Shown here: positions 1-8,127 of the stretch, one piece after another
Position numbering within the stretch: the stretch's first letter is position 1
Layout of the letters: every line of letters begins with the position of its first letter
Source of the DNA: Aquamicrobium defluvii
GTDB taxonomy: Bacteria; Pseudomonadota; Alphaproteobacteria; Rhizobiales; Rhizobiaceae
Assembly (NCBI RefSeq): GCF_004363725.1
Contig: NZ_SNZF01000020.1
Location: 21,873 to 85,872 of the forward strand
Length of the DNA stretch: 64,000 nt
Direction: 5' to 3'
Made by a program: the position numbers and the translations under genes
The notes under the pieces: generated by a model
The model's input: only the letters and a program-made list of their open reading frames with translations
Told to the model about the DNA's origin: nothing
The model's database searches: none

Positions 1-890
1 TTGTGGGCCGGTAGCGGCGGCTTGGCGCGCACCATGCCGCGCTTGCCTTCGAGGCTGTCGAGCAGCGCCGTCTCCTCGCCGCAGACATAGGCACCGGCGC
101 CGACGCGCACTTCCATGTCGAAGACCCGTCCGGAGCCCAGCACATCCGGCCCCAGCACCTTGGCCCCGCGCGCGATCTCCACCGCCCGGCGCATGGCGGC
201 AACCGCATGCGGATATTCGGAACGGATATAGATGAAGCCCTTCGTGGCTCCGGTGGCGAGGCCGGCGATGGCCATGCCCTCGACCAGCACGAAGGGGTCG
301 CCCTCCATGATCATGCGGTCGGCGAAGGTACCGGAATCGCCCTCGTCGGCGTTGCAGACGATGTATTTTTGCACATCGCCGGTATCGAGCACCGTCTTCC
401 ACTTGATGCCGGTCGGAAAGCCTGCGCCGCCGCGGCCGCGCAACCCGGATTCCGTGACCTCTGCCACGATCTGCGCCGGCGCCATCGTCGCTGCCCTGCG
501 CAGTCCGGCAAGGCCGCCATGGCGCTCGTAGTCCTCCAGCGAGAACGGATCGGTGATGCCGCAGCGGGCGAAGGTGAGCCGCGTCTGGCGGGCGATGAAG
601 GGAATCTCTTCCGGATCGCCCAGCGCCAGCTCGTGCGCGCCGCCGGACAGGAAACCGGCATCGAACAAGCCTTTTACCTGCGCCGCCCTTACCGGACCGT
701 AGGCGACGCGGCCCGCTTGCGTCTCGACCTCGACCATCGGCTCGAGGAAATAGGCGCCGCGCGAGCCGTTGCGGACGATGCTGGCCTCGATGCCGCGCTG
801 CTTCAGCTCGCCGGCAATGGAAGCGGCCACCTTGTCGGCGCCGAGCGCCAGCGCGCCGGAATCGCCGGGGATGTAGATGACCGGTTTCAT
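1..890 (-). CDS. fdsB: NAD-dependent formate dehydrogenase beta subunit (partial)
   Basis: NuoF-like flavoprotein subunit of the cytoplasmic NAD-dependent molybdenum formate dehydrogenase; it carries FMN and the NAD site and passes electrons from formate to NAD+. About 296 residues are present and the C-terminal part, with the 4Fe-4S cysteines, lies beyond the window edge. Visible are the glycine-rich FMN loop (GRGGAGFPTG), the NADEGDSGTF segment and the GAYVCGEETALL motif. The ATG at 888-890 overlaps the fdsG stop (ATGA), so the two are translationally coupled. The subunit name rests on the fdsG neighbour; an isolated NuoF paralogue is less likely. Confidence 0.9.
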   Translation of the reverse strand, partial: MKPVIYIPGDSGALALGADKVAASIAGELKQRGIEASIVRNGSRGAYFLEPMVEVETQAGRVAYGPVRAAQVKGLFDAGFLSGGAHELALGDPEEIPFIARQTRLTFARCGITDPFSLEDYERHGGLAGLRRAATMAPAQIVAEVTESGLRGRGGAGFPTGIKWKTVLDTGDVQKYIVCNADEGDSGTFADRMIMEGDPFVLVEGMAIAGLATGATKGFIYIRSEYPHAVAAMRRAVEIARGAKVLGPDVLGSGRVFDMEVRVGAGAYVCGEETALLDSLEGKRGMVRAKPPLPAH

Positions 891-1366
891 GCCCGCACCT
901 CCGCGACGATCTCGTCGATGCGGTCGGCATCGATGCGGCCGATGACCTCGCCATCGAGCATCGCGGCCGGCGAACAGGCGCACAGGCCGAGGCAGTAGAC
1001 CGGCTCCAGCGTCACCCGCCCGTCCGGCGTCGTCTGGTGGAAATCGATACCGAGCGCCTGCCTGAGACGCGCCGCGACGTCGTCGGAGCCCATGGACTGG
1101 CAGGATTCCGCCTGACAGACCTTCAGCACATGGCGGCCGGCCGGTTCCTTGCGGTAGTCGTGATAGAAGGAGACGACACCATAGACCTCGGCGCGCGACA
1201 GGTTCAGCCCCCTGGCGATGACCGGCAGGGCTTCGTGCGGCACATAGCCGAATTCCTCCTGCACCTCGTGCAGGATGGGCAGAAGCGGCCCCTCCATGCC
1301 CTTCATGCCGTCGACGATCGACGCCACCTGCGCCTCGATCCCGGTACCTGCGCCCTGCATGACCAT
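887..1366 (-). CDS. fdsG: NAD-dependent formate dehydrogenase gamma subunit
   Basis: NuoE-like thioredoxin-fold protein of 159 residues with one 2Fe-2S cluster; it works with FdsB in transferring electrons from formate to NAD+. The four cluster cysteines are visible as CQAESC and, about 35 residues later, CLGLC. The reading frame is open for 24 more codons upstream, but I chose the ATG at 1366 because an AGGGAGGG ribosome binding site lies just before it and the length then fits the family. First gene of the fds operon, overlapping fdsB by four bases. Confidence 0.92.
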   Translation of the reverse strand: MVMQGAGTGIEAQVASIVDGMKGMEGPLLPILHEVQEEFGYVPHEALPVIARGLNLSRAEVYGVVSFYHDYRKEPAGRHVLKVCQAESCQSMGSDDVAARLRQALGIDFHQTTPDGRVTLEPVYCLGLCACSPAAMLDGEVIGRIDADRIDEIVAEVRA

Positions 1367-1455
1367 GCAGCGCCCTCCCTGAGCAAATGCGACCTCTCGC
1401 CAGAGCGTTATGCAACCAGAGAATAACGCCTTGATCAATAAAGCTCTTCCGTGGT

Positions 1456-1476
1456 TCGATAGATATCTTCTATCGA
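1456..1476. promoter_or_regulatory. palindromic LysR-type operator in front of fdsG
   Basis: A perfect inverted repeat, TCGATAG - 7 bases - CTATCGA, contains the T-N11-A core (ATAG-N7-CTAT) typical of LysR-type binding sites. It lies 90 bases upstream of the chosen fdsG start and 31 bases past the end of the lysR gene, a good place for formate-dependent activation of fds. Binding by the adjacent LysR protein is inferred. Confidence 0.6.
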
Positions 1477-1506
1477 CCGGACGGCATCATCACCTTTACT
1501 ACCGTT

Positions 1507-2400
1507 TCAGGTCCTGAAATCTCTCGCCAGCGTCATCGCCTCGTCCAGAAGCGCCGAGACCAGCGGCGTGTGCGGCATGTGCGGGCCGGCGACCAGTCCC
1601 ACCGTGTGGCTGGCGTCGGGCTCGACGATGGGAATGGCCCGCACCGGATCGGCGAAGCCGAAGGTTTCGGTCAGGGTGAGCGGCATGATCGACGACCATT
1701 TGCCGGTGCGGATATGCGAGAACAGCACGATCATGGAGTTGCTCTCCAGCGTCGGGCGCATCTGCACGCCCGCTTCGGCCAGATGCTGGTCGATGATGCG
1801 CCGGTTCTGCATGTCGGGCGTCAGCAGGCACAATGGCAGCCGGCTCACCTCCTCCCATGTCACCTTGTCACGCCCGGCCAGCGGATTGCCGCTGGAGGTG
1901 ATGAGCTGGTAACGCTCGTGATAGAGCGGCACGCTGGTCACTCGCCCGAGCGGCTCGTTGTCGAGATAGGTGATGCCGGCGTCGATCTCGAAATTCCCGA
2001 GCAGCGACAGGATTTCGATCGAGGTGCGCGACAGGATCGAGAAGGTCACGCCGGGATGCTTCTCGCGGAACGGCGTGGTCAGGCGCGGCATCATCGCCAG
2101 CGCGGTCGGGATGGCGGCGATGCGGATGCGGCCCGACAGTCCGTGGCGGGCGGCGCGCATTTCCTCGCGCATCGCATGCGCATCGCCGACGATGCGCCGG
2201 GCCCAGCCGAGCACCTGCTCGCCCTCGGGCGTCAGGCCCTGAAAGCGCGAGCCGCGCTTGACCAGCATCACGCCGAGCTGGTCCTCGAGCTGCTTGATCG
2301 CGGCCGAAAGCGTGGGCTGCGTGATGCCGCACAGCTCGGCCGCACGGCCGAAATGCTCCTCCCGGGCAAGGGCGATGAAGAATTCCAGCTTGTCGATCAT
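1507..2400 (-). CDS. LysR-family regulator of the formate dehydrogenase operon
   Basis: LysR-type transcriptional regulator, 297 residues from the ATG at 2400, the normal family length. The N-terminal winged helix-turn-helix is clear (MIDKLEFFIALAREEHFGRA, then ITQPTLSAAIKQLEDQLG), followed by a periplasmic-binding-protein-like effector domain. The frame stays open for another 35 codons upstream, but those residues do not look like a LysR N-terminus. It lies directly upstream of fdsG in the same direction, with a palindromic operator between them, so it probably controls fds in response to formate (FdsR role, inferred). DUF47/Pit start divergently from its other side. Confidence 0.88.
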   Translation of the reverse strand: MIDKLEFFIALAREEHFGRAAELCGITQPTLSAAIKQLEDQLGVMLVKRGSRFQGLTPEGEQVLGWARRIVGDAHAMREEMRAARHGLSGRIRIAAIPTALAMMPRLTTPFREKHPGVTFSILSRTSIEILSLLGNFEIDAGITYLDNEPLGRVTSVPLYHERYQLITSSGNPLAGRDKVTWEEVSRLPLCLLTPDMQNRRIIDQHLAEAGVQMRPTLESNSMIVLFSHIRTGKWSSIMPLTLTETFGFADPVRAIPIVEPDASHTVGLVAGPHMPHTPLVSALLDEAMTLARDFRT

Positions 2401-2582
2401 CCGGTCCGAAACCTGTGTGGGCAATTCCGTGCCTAAGGTCGGAGAAATCGCCGCACCGCGCAAGACACGCCGCGAAACTGCCGAAAATGCGGCCGGCTTC
2501 CACATTTTTCAGCCGACTACAGGTTTGCACCGGACGAAACCGGCGTTAAGGGGAAGCATCGGTAACCGACGAAAGATCCGAC

Positions 2583-3224
2583 ATGCTTGGCTGGTTCAGG
2601 AAGCTGCTTCCGCGCGAGGACGGGTTCTTCGATCTCTTCGAACGCCATTCCCGCGCCGTGGTGGGCGCAGCCGAGGCGCTGCAACGCCTGCTCGCCGGAC
2701 AGGACGTCGAGAAGAACGGCGACGAGATCGTGCGGCTGGAAAAGGAAGCCGACCTCATCACCGCCGAAGTGATGCTGGCAGTGCGCCGCTCCTTCATCAC
2801 CCCCTTCGACCGCAGCGACATCCAGGACCTCATCCAGTCGATGGACGACGCCATCGACATGATGCACAAGACCGTCAAGACGGTGCGCCGCTTCGAGCAG
2901 ACGGAGTTCGATCCGCTGATGCAGGAAATGGGCGTCGCCATCGTCGAGGCCGCCAGGCTGGTCGCCGAAGCCGTGCCGCTGCTCAACAAGGTCGGGCAGA
3001 ATGTGCTTCGCCTGACCGCGATCGCCGAGGAAGTGGTTCGGGTGGAGGAGCGTTCCGACGATCTGCACGAGCGCGGTCTGAGGGACCTCTATCACCGGCA
3101 CGCCAAAGGCGACGCCCTGGCCTATTTCGTCGGCTCGGAGCTCTACAACCAGCTCGAAAAGGTGGTGGACCGATTCGAGGACGTGGCGAGCGAGATTTCC
3201 GGCATCGTCATCGAAAACGTCTGA
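2583..3224 (+). CDS. DUF47/PhoU-like phosphate transport regulator
   Basis: 213-residue helical PhoU-like protein of the DUF47 family (TIGR00153), rich in acidic and heptad-spaced helices (segments around DLFERHSRAVVGAAEALQ and RSDIQDLIQSMDDAIDMMHK). Members are almost always encoded directly upstream of a Pit-type phosphate permease and are thought to modulate it. The pit gene starts seven bases after this stop, so the two form an operon. No DNA-binding domain is visible. The precise biochemical role of the family is not settled. Confidence 0.88.
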   Translation: MLGWFRKLLPREDGFFDLFERHSRAVVGAAEALQRLLAGQDVEKNGDEIVRLEKEADLITAEVMLAVRRSFITPFDRSDIQDLIQSMDDAIDMMHKTVKTVRRFEQTEFDPLMQEMGVAIVEAARLVAEAVPLLNKVGQNVLRLTAIAEEVVRVEERSDDLHERGLRDLYHRHAKGDALAYFVGSELYNQLEKVVDRFEDVASEISGIVIENV

Positions 3225-3230
3225 CCGGAT

Positions 3231-4235
3231 ATGGACGCCACAATCGCTCTTCCGCTGCTGATCGGCCTGATCGGCGTCGCGCTGTTCTTCGACTTCCTCA
3301 ACGGGCTGCACGATGCGGCGAATTCCATCGCCACCATCGTCTCGACGCGGGTGCTGCGCCCGCAATATGCCGTGTTCTGGGCGGCGTTCTTCAACTTCAT
3401 CGCCTTCCTGTTCTTCGGCCTGCATGTGGCCGAGACGCTGGGCACCGGCATCGTGGACGCCAACATCGTCACGCCGGGGGTCATCTTCGCCGCCCTTGCG
3501 GGCGCCATTGCCTGGAACATCATCACCTGGCTGGCCGGCATCCCGTCGAGCAGCTCGCATGCGCTGATCGGCGGCCTGCTGGGCGCGGGGATCGCCAAGG
3601 CCGGGCTCGACGCCGTGGTGTGGACCGGCGTGCTCAAGACGACCTCGGCCATCGTGCTTTCACCGCTGACCGGCTTCGTGCTGGCGCTCGTTCTGGTGCT
3701 GATCGTGTCGTGGCTGTTCGTGCGCCAGACCCCTTTCGCGGTGGACCGCTCGTTCCGCGTCCTGCAATTCATATCGGCCTCGCTCTATTCGCTCGGCCAC
3801 GGCGGCAACGACGCCCAGAAGACCATGGGCATCATCGCGGTCCTGCTCTATTCGCAGGGCATGCTGGGCGACACGTTCTACGTGCCGCTGTGGGTGGTGC
3901 TGACCTGCCAGGCGGTGCTGGCGCTGGGAACCCTGTTCGGCGGCTGGCGCATCGTGCACACCATGGGCTCGAAGATCACGCGGCTGAACCCGATGCAGGG
4001 CTTCTGCGCCGAGACCGGCGGCGCGCTCACCCTGTTCGGCGCGACATGGCTCGGCATTCCGGTCTCGACCACCCACACCATCACCGGCGCCATCATAGGC
4101 GTAGGGGCGGCCCGCCGTGTGTCGGCGGTGCGCTGGGGCATCGCCGGCAACATCGTCATCGCCTGGGTCGTCACGCTGCCCGCAACCGCCGCGATCTCGG
4201 CCGTCACCTATTATCTGACGCAACTGGCTGCCTGA
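3231..4235 (+). CDS. pit: Pit-family inorganic phosphate permease
   Basis: 334-residue inner-membrane PiT transporter (proton- or cation-coupled phosphate uptake). The duplicated family signature is visible twice: FDFLNGLHDAANSIATIV near the N-terminus and SLYSLGHGGNDAQKTMG in the second half. Around ten hydrophobic segments can be counted. It follows the DUF47 gene by six bases and is the terminal gene of that pair. Some members of this family carry sulfate instead; the DUF47 partner favours phosphate. Confidence 0.9.
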   Translation: MDATIALPLLIGLIGVALFFDFLNGLHDAANSIATIVSTRVLRPQYAVFWAAFFNFIAFLFFGLHVAETLGTGIVDANIVTPGVIFAALAGAIAWNIITWLAGIPSSSSHALIGGLLGAGIAKAGLDAVVWTGVLKTTSAIVLSPLTGFVLALVLVLIVSWLFVRQTPFAVDRSFRVLQFISASLYSLGHGGNDAQKTMGIIAVLLYSQGMLGDTFYVPLWVVLTCQAVLALGTLFGGWRIVHTMGSKITRLNPMQGFCAETGGALTLFGATWLGIPVSTTHTITGAIIGVGAARRVSAVRWGIAGNIVIAWVVTLPATAAISAVTYYLTQLAA

Positions 4236-4340
4236 GCCCCGCTGGCACGATGACGCAGCCGCCGGCGCTTGGAGCGGCCGGACTTATGCAGTATCTCAGG
4301 GAACGCTCCCGGCAGCACACCCAGGCATGAGGTACACGCA

Positions 4341-5513
4341 ATGTCCGTCACCAAGGAACTTGTCACCGAGCGGCTGAGAAGCGTGAGCGGGCCGGACTTC
4401 TCCGGCAATGTCGTCGATCTCGGCATGCTCTCCGAAATCTTCATCGCCGACGGCAAGGTGTTCTTCTCCATAACCGTGCCGGCCGCTCGCGCCGACCAGA
4501 TGGAGCCGCTGCGTGCCGCGGCCGAACGCGTTGTGAAGGCCATTCCCGGCGTCACCGGCGCGGTGGTGACGCTGACGGCCGAGAAGAAGGGTGGCGGCAT
4601 GGAAGCGGCGGCACCTCCCCGCCCCGCTCCGGGCCGGGCAGCCCCGTCCCGTCCCGCCGCGCCTCCCCCGCGTCAGGCGCAACCCGCGCCACCGTCGCAA
4701 AGCCCCGGCAAGCGCGGCGTTCCGGGTATCGACGCCATCGTCGCCGTCGCTTCCGGCAAGGGTGGCGTCGGCAAATCGACCACTGCGGTGAACCTCGCCC
4801 TGGGTCTTGCCGCCAACGGGCTGAAGGTGGGCGTGCTCGACGCCGACATCTACGGCCCCTCCATGCCAAGGCTGCTCGGCATGCACGGCCGCCCCGAGAG
4901 CGCCGACGGCAAGATCCTCAAGCCCATGCAGAACTATGGCCTCAAGGTCATGTCGATGGGCTTCCTCGTCGACGAGGAGACGCCGATGATCTGGCGCGGA
5001 CCGATGGTCGTGTCGGCACTGACCCAGATGTTGCGCGAGGTGGACTGGGGCCATCTCGACGTGCTGGTGGTGGACATGCCCCCCGGCACCGGCGACGCCC
5101 AGCTCACCATGGCCCAGCAGGTGCCGCTGGCCGGCGCGGTCATCGTCTCGACGCCGCAGGACCTCGCCCTTATCGACGCCCGCAAGGGGCTGAACATGTT
5201 CAGGAAAGTCGACGTGCCTCTGCTCGGAATCGTCGAGAACATGAGCTATTTCATCGCGCTGGACACCGGCAAGCGCTACGATATTTTCGGCCATGGCGGC
5301 GCCAGGCAGGAAGCGGAGCGGCTGGGCGTTCCCTTCCTCGGCGAGGTGCCGCTGGAGATGGGCATCCGCGAAAGCTCGGATGACGGCGAACCCGTCACCG
5401 TCGGCCGGCCTGACGGCCCGGAAGCGCGTATCTACCGCGACATCGCCACCCGGGTCTGGCAACGGCTGCAGGAGGAAAAGGGCGGCAGCGGGCCATCCAT
5501 CGTGTTCGAATAG
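4341..5513 (+). CDS. mrp: Mrp/ApbC-type P-loop ATPase, cysteine-free
   Basis: 390-residue Mrp/NBP35 family ATPase implicated in iron-sulfur cluster trafficking. Order: MIP18-like (DUF59) domain at about 5-80, Pro/Ala-rich linker at about 90-120, then the ParA-like domain with the deviant Walker A GKGGVGKST, DADIYGPSMP, and DMPPGTGD. The start at 4341 gives a normal DUF59 start; the frame is open 24 codons further upstream. Oddity: the CxxC that ligates the cluster in canonical family members is replaced by a stretch around FIALDTGKRYD, and I find no cysteine in the whole translation. A role other than Fe-S carrier, or a co-opted partner, is possible. Confidence 0.9.
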   Translation: MSVTKELVTERLRSVSGPDFSGNVVDLGMLSEIFIADGKVFFSITVPAARADQMEPLRAAAERVVKAIPGVTGAVVTLTAEKKGGGMEAAAPPRPAPGRAAPSRPAAPPPRQAQPAPPSQSPGKRGVPGIDAIVAVASGKGGVGKSTTAVNLALGLAANGLKVGVLDADIYGPSMPRLLGMHGRPESADGKILKPMQNYGLKVMSMGFLVDEETPMIWRGPMVVSALTQMLREVDWGHLDVLVVDMPPGTGDAQLTMAQQVPLAGAVIVSTPQDLALIDARKGLNMFRKVDVPLLGIVENMSYFIALDTGKRYDIFGHGGARQEAERLGVPFLGEVPLEMGIRESSDDGEPVTVGRPDGPEARIYRDIATRVWQRLQEEKGGSGPSIVFE

Positions 5514-5549
5514 CAGCCCCGAACGTTAGCGAGCGCTTACCATAAAAGT

Positions 5550-6398
5550 TCAGTAGAAACCGATCGGGAAATAGCGAAGATACAATTCCGCGAAGATGCC
5601 CTTCGCCGATATTTCCTGAAGCGCGTAATCGAAGGCGGCGGGCAGCAACGCATCGTCGGCGCGGGTGGCGATGGCGAGCCCGGTGCCGAGATATTCCGGG
5701 GCGATATAGGGGCCGCCTGCGAAGCGGCAGCATTTTTCCGATTCGGCACCGGCCAGCCAGAACGAAAGACGCATGCCGTCCCCGAAGGCCGCGTCGATCC
5801 TGCCGGCTTTCAGTTCGGCATGGAGCGCGTCCTCGTCCGGCAGGGGCACGATTTTCACAGCGCTGAAATAATCCTGCAACATGCGCTCATGCGCCGAACC
5901 GACGATTACCCCGACCGGCCTGTCCTGCAACCTGTCGTGGAGCGGCTCGGCCAGCGGGCGCGACTTCTGCACGGCGAACCGCGCGGGGAATTGCAGATAG
6001 GGGCGCGAGAAGGCATATGTGGCGCGCGTTTCGGCGGTGGCGGCCAGCCCCGCGATAATCGCCTCACCCTCCCCCTTTTCCAGCGCCTCCTGCAACTCGT
6101 CCCACGGCAATGCCTGAATCTGGCATTTGTCGGCGAGGTCGAGGCGGGCGCAGATGGCGCGGGCGAGATCGACATGGAACCCGGACAGGCGCGCCTGACC
6201 GTCGAGGAAATTGAAAGGCGGAAAATCGGTCGTGGTGAGAAAGCGCAGCCGGGGCAACGCGGAAAGGTCCGGCCGGGGCAGGCGCTCCTTCGCATCCCAC
6301 AACAGCGGGATGACCGGCTCTTCGGCAAAAACGCTCTGTCCGGGCTGCAAAAGCCCGGCAAGGAGGAAGCTCAAAGCCGCAACTGTTCGCAAACGCAC
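5550..6398 (-). CDS. periplasmic substrate-binding protein, family 3 type
   Basis: Secreted solute-binding protein of the amino-acid-type (SBP_bac_3) fold, about 282 residues with the GTG start at 6398. That start gives a textbook signal peptide (VRLRTVAALSFLLAGLL, cleavage after VFA), while an ATG at 6458 would add 20 residues in front of it. Fold features are LRFLTTTDFPPFNFLDG near the mature N-terminus and the TRATYAFSRPY segment. No permease or ATPase is adjacent; it stands alone, convergent with mrp. Similar orphan proteins occur beside methanol or quinoprotein dehydrogenases (MoxJ type), but nothing here supports that link. Ligand unknown. Confidence 0.75.
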   Translation of the reverse strand: MRLRTVAALSFLLAGLLQPGQSVFAEEPVIPLLWDAKERLPRPDLSALPRLRFLTTTDFPPFNFLDGQARLSGFHVDLARAICARLDLADKCQIQALPWDELQEALEKGEGEAIIAGLAATAETRATYAFSRPYLQFPARFAVQKSRPLAEPLHDRLQDRPVGVIVGSAHERMLQDYFSAVKIVPLPDEDALHAELKAGRIDAAFGDGMRLSFWLAGAESEKCCRFAGGPYIAPEYLGTGLAIATRADDALLPAAFDYALQEISAKGIFAELYLRYFPIGFY

Positions 6399-6645
6399 GA
6401 TTCGCCACCCGCCGATCAGGACCTGCGTGCTTTTCCTATGAAATCGGATCGGCCACAAGTTTTGCTATGATATTGGCTGCTTTTGGCGCGCCATATGCGC
6501 AGTGATGCCACAATTTGCCTTAAGATGACGGTTGCGAATGGCCTGTCGCGGCAAAAGCTGTAAGATTGGCCCATCCGCATCCAAGACCGCTGCGAACGGG
6601 GGACGGGGCTCTTACGCAGACGGCCGGCTCTTTGGAGATGGCGAA

Positions 6646-7335
6646 GTGAAAGGTCTACCGGGTTTCGGCAAACCGAGACGGCAGCGTTCGGTGCAGTATG
6701 GCTACAGCACGCCGGCTTCGCACTGGCACCGGGTCAAGGAACATTCCCATCTCGTCATCGCCGCTCTTGGCAGCTTCGCCTTCATTGCCATCGCAATTAC
6801 CGCTTTCTGGTTCACCCTTCCAAGAAACGACAAGCCTGTCGCCGCCAGGGCAGCCCCGCAGGAAATGACGGCACCGGATGCGGCGGACGACGCACAGCCG
6901 GTCGTAGCGGAAACCCCTGCGGCTCCGGAAGCGGCACCTGCCGTAGCCGCCGCTCCGGCAACGGAGGCCGATCCGGAGATCCAGCCGCTGGCCCTGATGC
7001 CCGAGCCAAGGGTGCCGGAAATCGATACGCAGGCCGCGGCGGCGATCATCGTACCCGATGCCGAAGCCGGCGACATCGCTCCGGAGACCGGAAGCGGAAC
7101 CCGCACTGCCGCCATCCCCGCACCGAAGCCGAAACCGCCTGCGGCCGCAGCCGCGGCCACGGGAACTGGCCGCATCACCCGCGGTGTCACCTTCCGCTCG
7201 GGCCCCGGCGGCTCCGCCATCGGCACCATTCCCGGCGGCACCGAAGTGAAAGTGATCTCCTGCGACAGCTGGTGCGAGATCGTTCACAAGGACCAGCGTG
7301 GCTTCGTCTACAAGGATTTCCTGGACCGGGACTGA
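6646..7335 (+). CDS. membrane-anchored SH3-domain protein
   Basis: About 229 residues from the GTG at 6646, which is preceded by GGAG at good spacing; the frame is also open from an ATG at 6532. One transmembrane segment (about residues 34-56, HLVIAALGSFAFIAIAITAF) follows a basic N-terminus; then comes a long low-complexity Ala/Pro/Glu region, and the last 60 residues form a bacterial SH3-type domain (GVTFRSGPGGSAIGTIPGGT ... CDSWCEIV ... GFVYKDFL). Such proteins sit in the inner membrane with the SH3 domain in the periplasm and may contact the cell wall. Stand-alone; convergent with the SDR gene four bases away. Function unknown. Confidence 0.75.
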   Translation: MKGLPGFGKPRRQRSVQYGYSTPASHWHRVKEHSHLVIAALGSFAFIAIAITAFWFTLPRNDKPVAARAAPQEMTAPDAADDAQPVVAETPAAPEAAPAVAAAPATEADPEIQPLALMPEPRVPEIDTQAAAAIIVPDAEAGDIAPETGSGTRTAAIPAPKPKPPAAAAAATGTGRITRGVTFRSGPGGSAIGTIPGGTEVKVISCDSWCEIVHKDQRGFVYKDFLDRD

Positions 7336-7339
7336 CCGC

Positions 7340-8086
7340 TCACACGCAGCGGCCGCCATCGACCTCCAGCGCCACACCGGTGATGAAAGCCGCCTCGTCC
7401 GAGGCCAGCCACAGCGCCGCATTGGCAATGTCGAGCGGCGTCGACAACCGCCCCAGCGGCACCGAGGCGCGGAACCTCTCGCGCAGTTCCGGCGTATCGG
7501 AACCCATGAAGCGCTCCAGCATCGCCGTGTCGCCGGCCACCGGGCACAGGCAGTTCGCCCTGATGTTGTGCGGCGCGAGCTCCACTGCCATCGACTTGGT
7601 GGCGGTTATCGCCCAGCCCTTCGATGCATTGTACCATGTCAGCCCCGGCCGCGGCCTCAGGCCGGCCGTCGAGGCGGTGGTGAGGATGACGCCGCCGCCC
7701 TGCCTCTGCATCGTCGGCACCACCGCCAGCGTGCTGTAATAGATCGCCTTCATGTTGACGGCGGTGATGAGATCGAAGGTCGCTTCGTCCACGCCCAGCA
7801 GGTCGCCGTTGCGGTGGGTGAAGCCGGCATTGTTGACGACGATGTCGACCCGGTCGAAGGCGCTCTTGGCGGCATAGACCATCTGTTCGACATCGGCGCG
7901 CTGGGAAACGTCGGTGGTGACGGCGATGGCGTCGTTGCCGATCTCCTCGGCCAGTTCGGCGGCGCCGCGCGCATTGAGATCCGCCACCACAACCTTGGCA
8001 CCTTCTTCAGCGAAACGGCGGGCAATGCCCTCGCCGAATCCCGCCGCCGCCCCGGTGACGATGGCGACCTTGTCCTTCAATCTCAT
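7340..8086 (-). CDS. short-chain dehydrogenase/reductase
   Basis: 248-residue classical SDR oxidoreductase. The Rossmann motif TGAAAGFG, the NNAG motif and the catalytic Y-x3-K (YNASKGW) are all present, as is the usual C-terminal EVDGG. It follows the aldehyde dehydrogenase gene by 41 bases on the same strand, so the pair may oxidise an alcohol through the aldehyde to an acid. Substrate cannot be told from the sequence. Confidence 0.87.
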   Translation of the reverse strand: MRLKDKVAIVTGAAAGFGEGIARRFAEEGAKVVVADLNARGAAELAEEIGNDAIAVTTDVSQRADVEQMVYAAKSAFDRVDIVVNNAGFTHRNGDLLGVDEATFDLITAVNMKAIYYSTLAVVPTMQRQGGGVILTTASTAGLRPRPGLTWYNASKGWAITATKSMAVELAPHNIRANCLCPVAGDTAMLERFMGSDTPELRERFRASVPLGRLSTPLDIANAALWLASDEAAFITGVALEVDGGRCV

Positions 8087-8127
8087 GTCCTGCTCTTTCG
8101 CTTGTTGCCTTGCCTGTAACTGAACGC

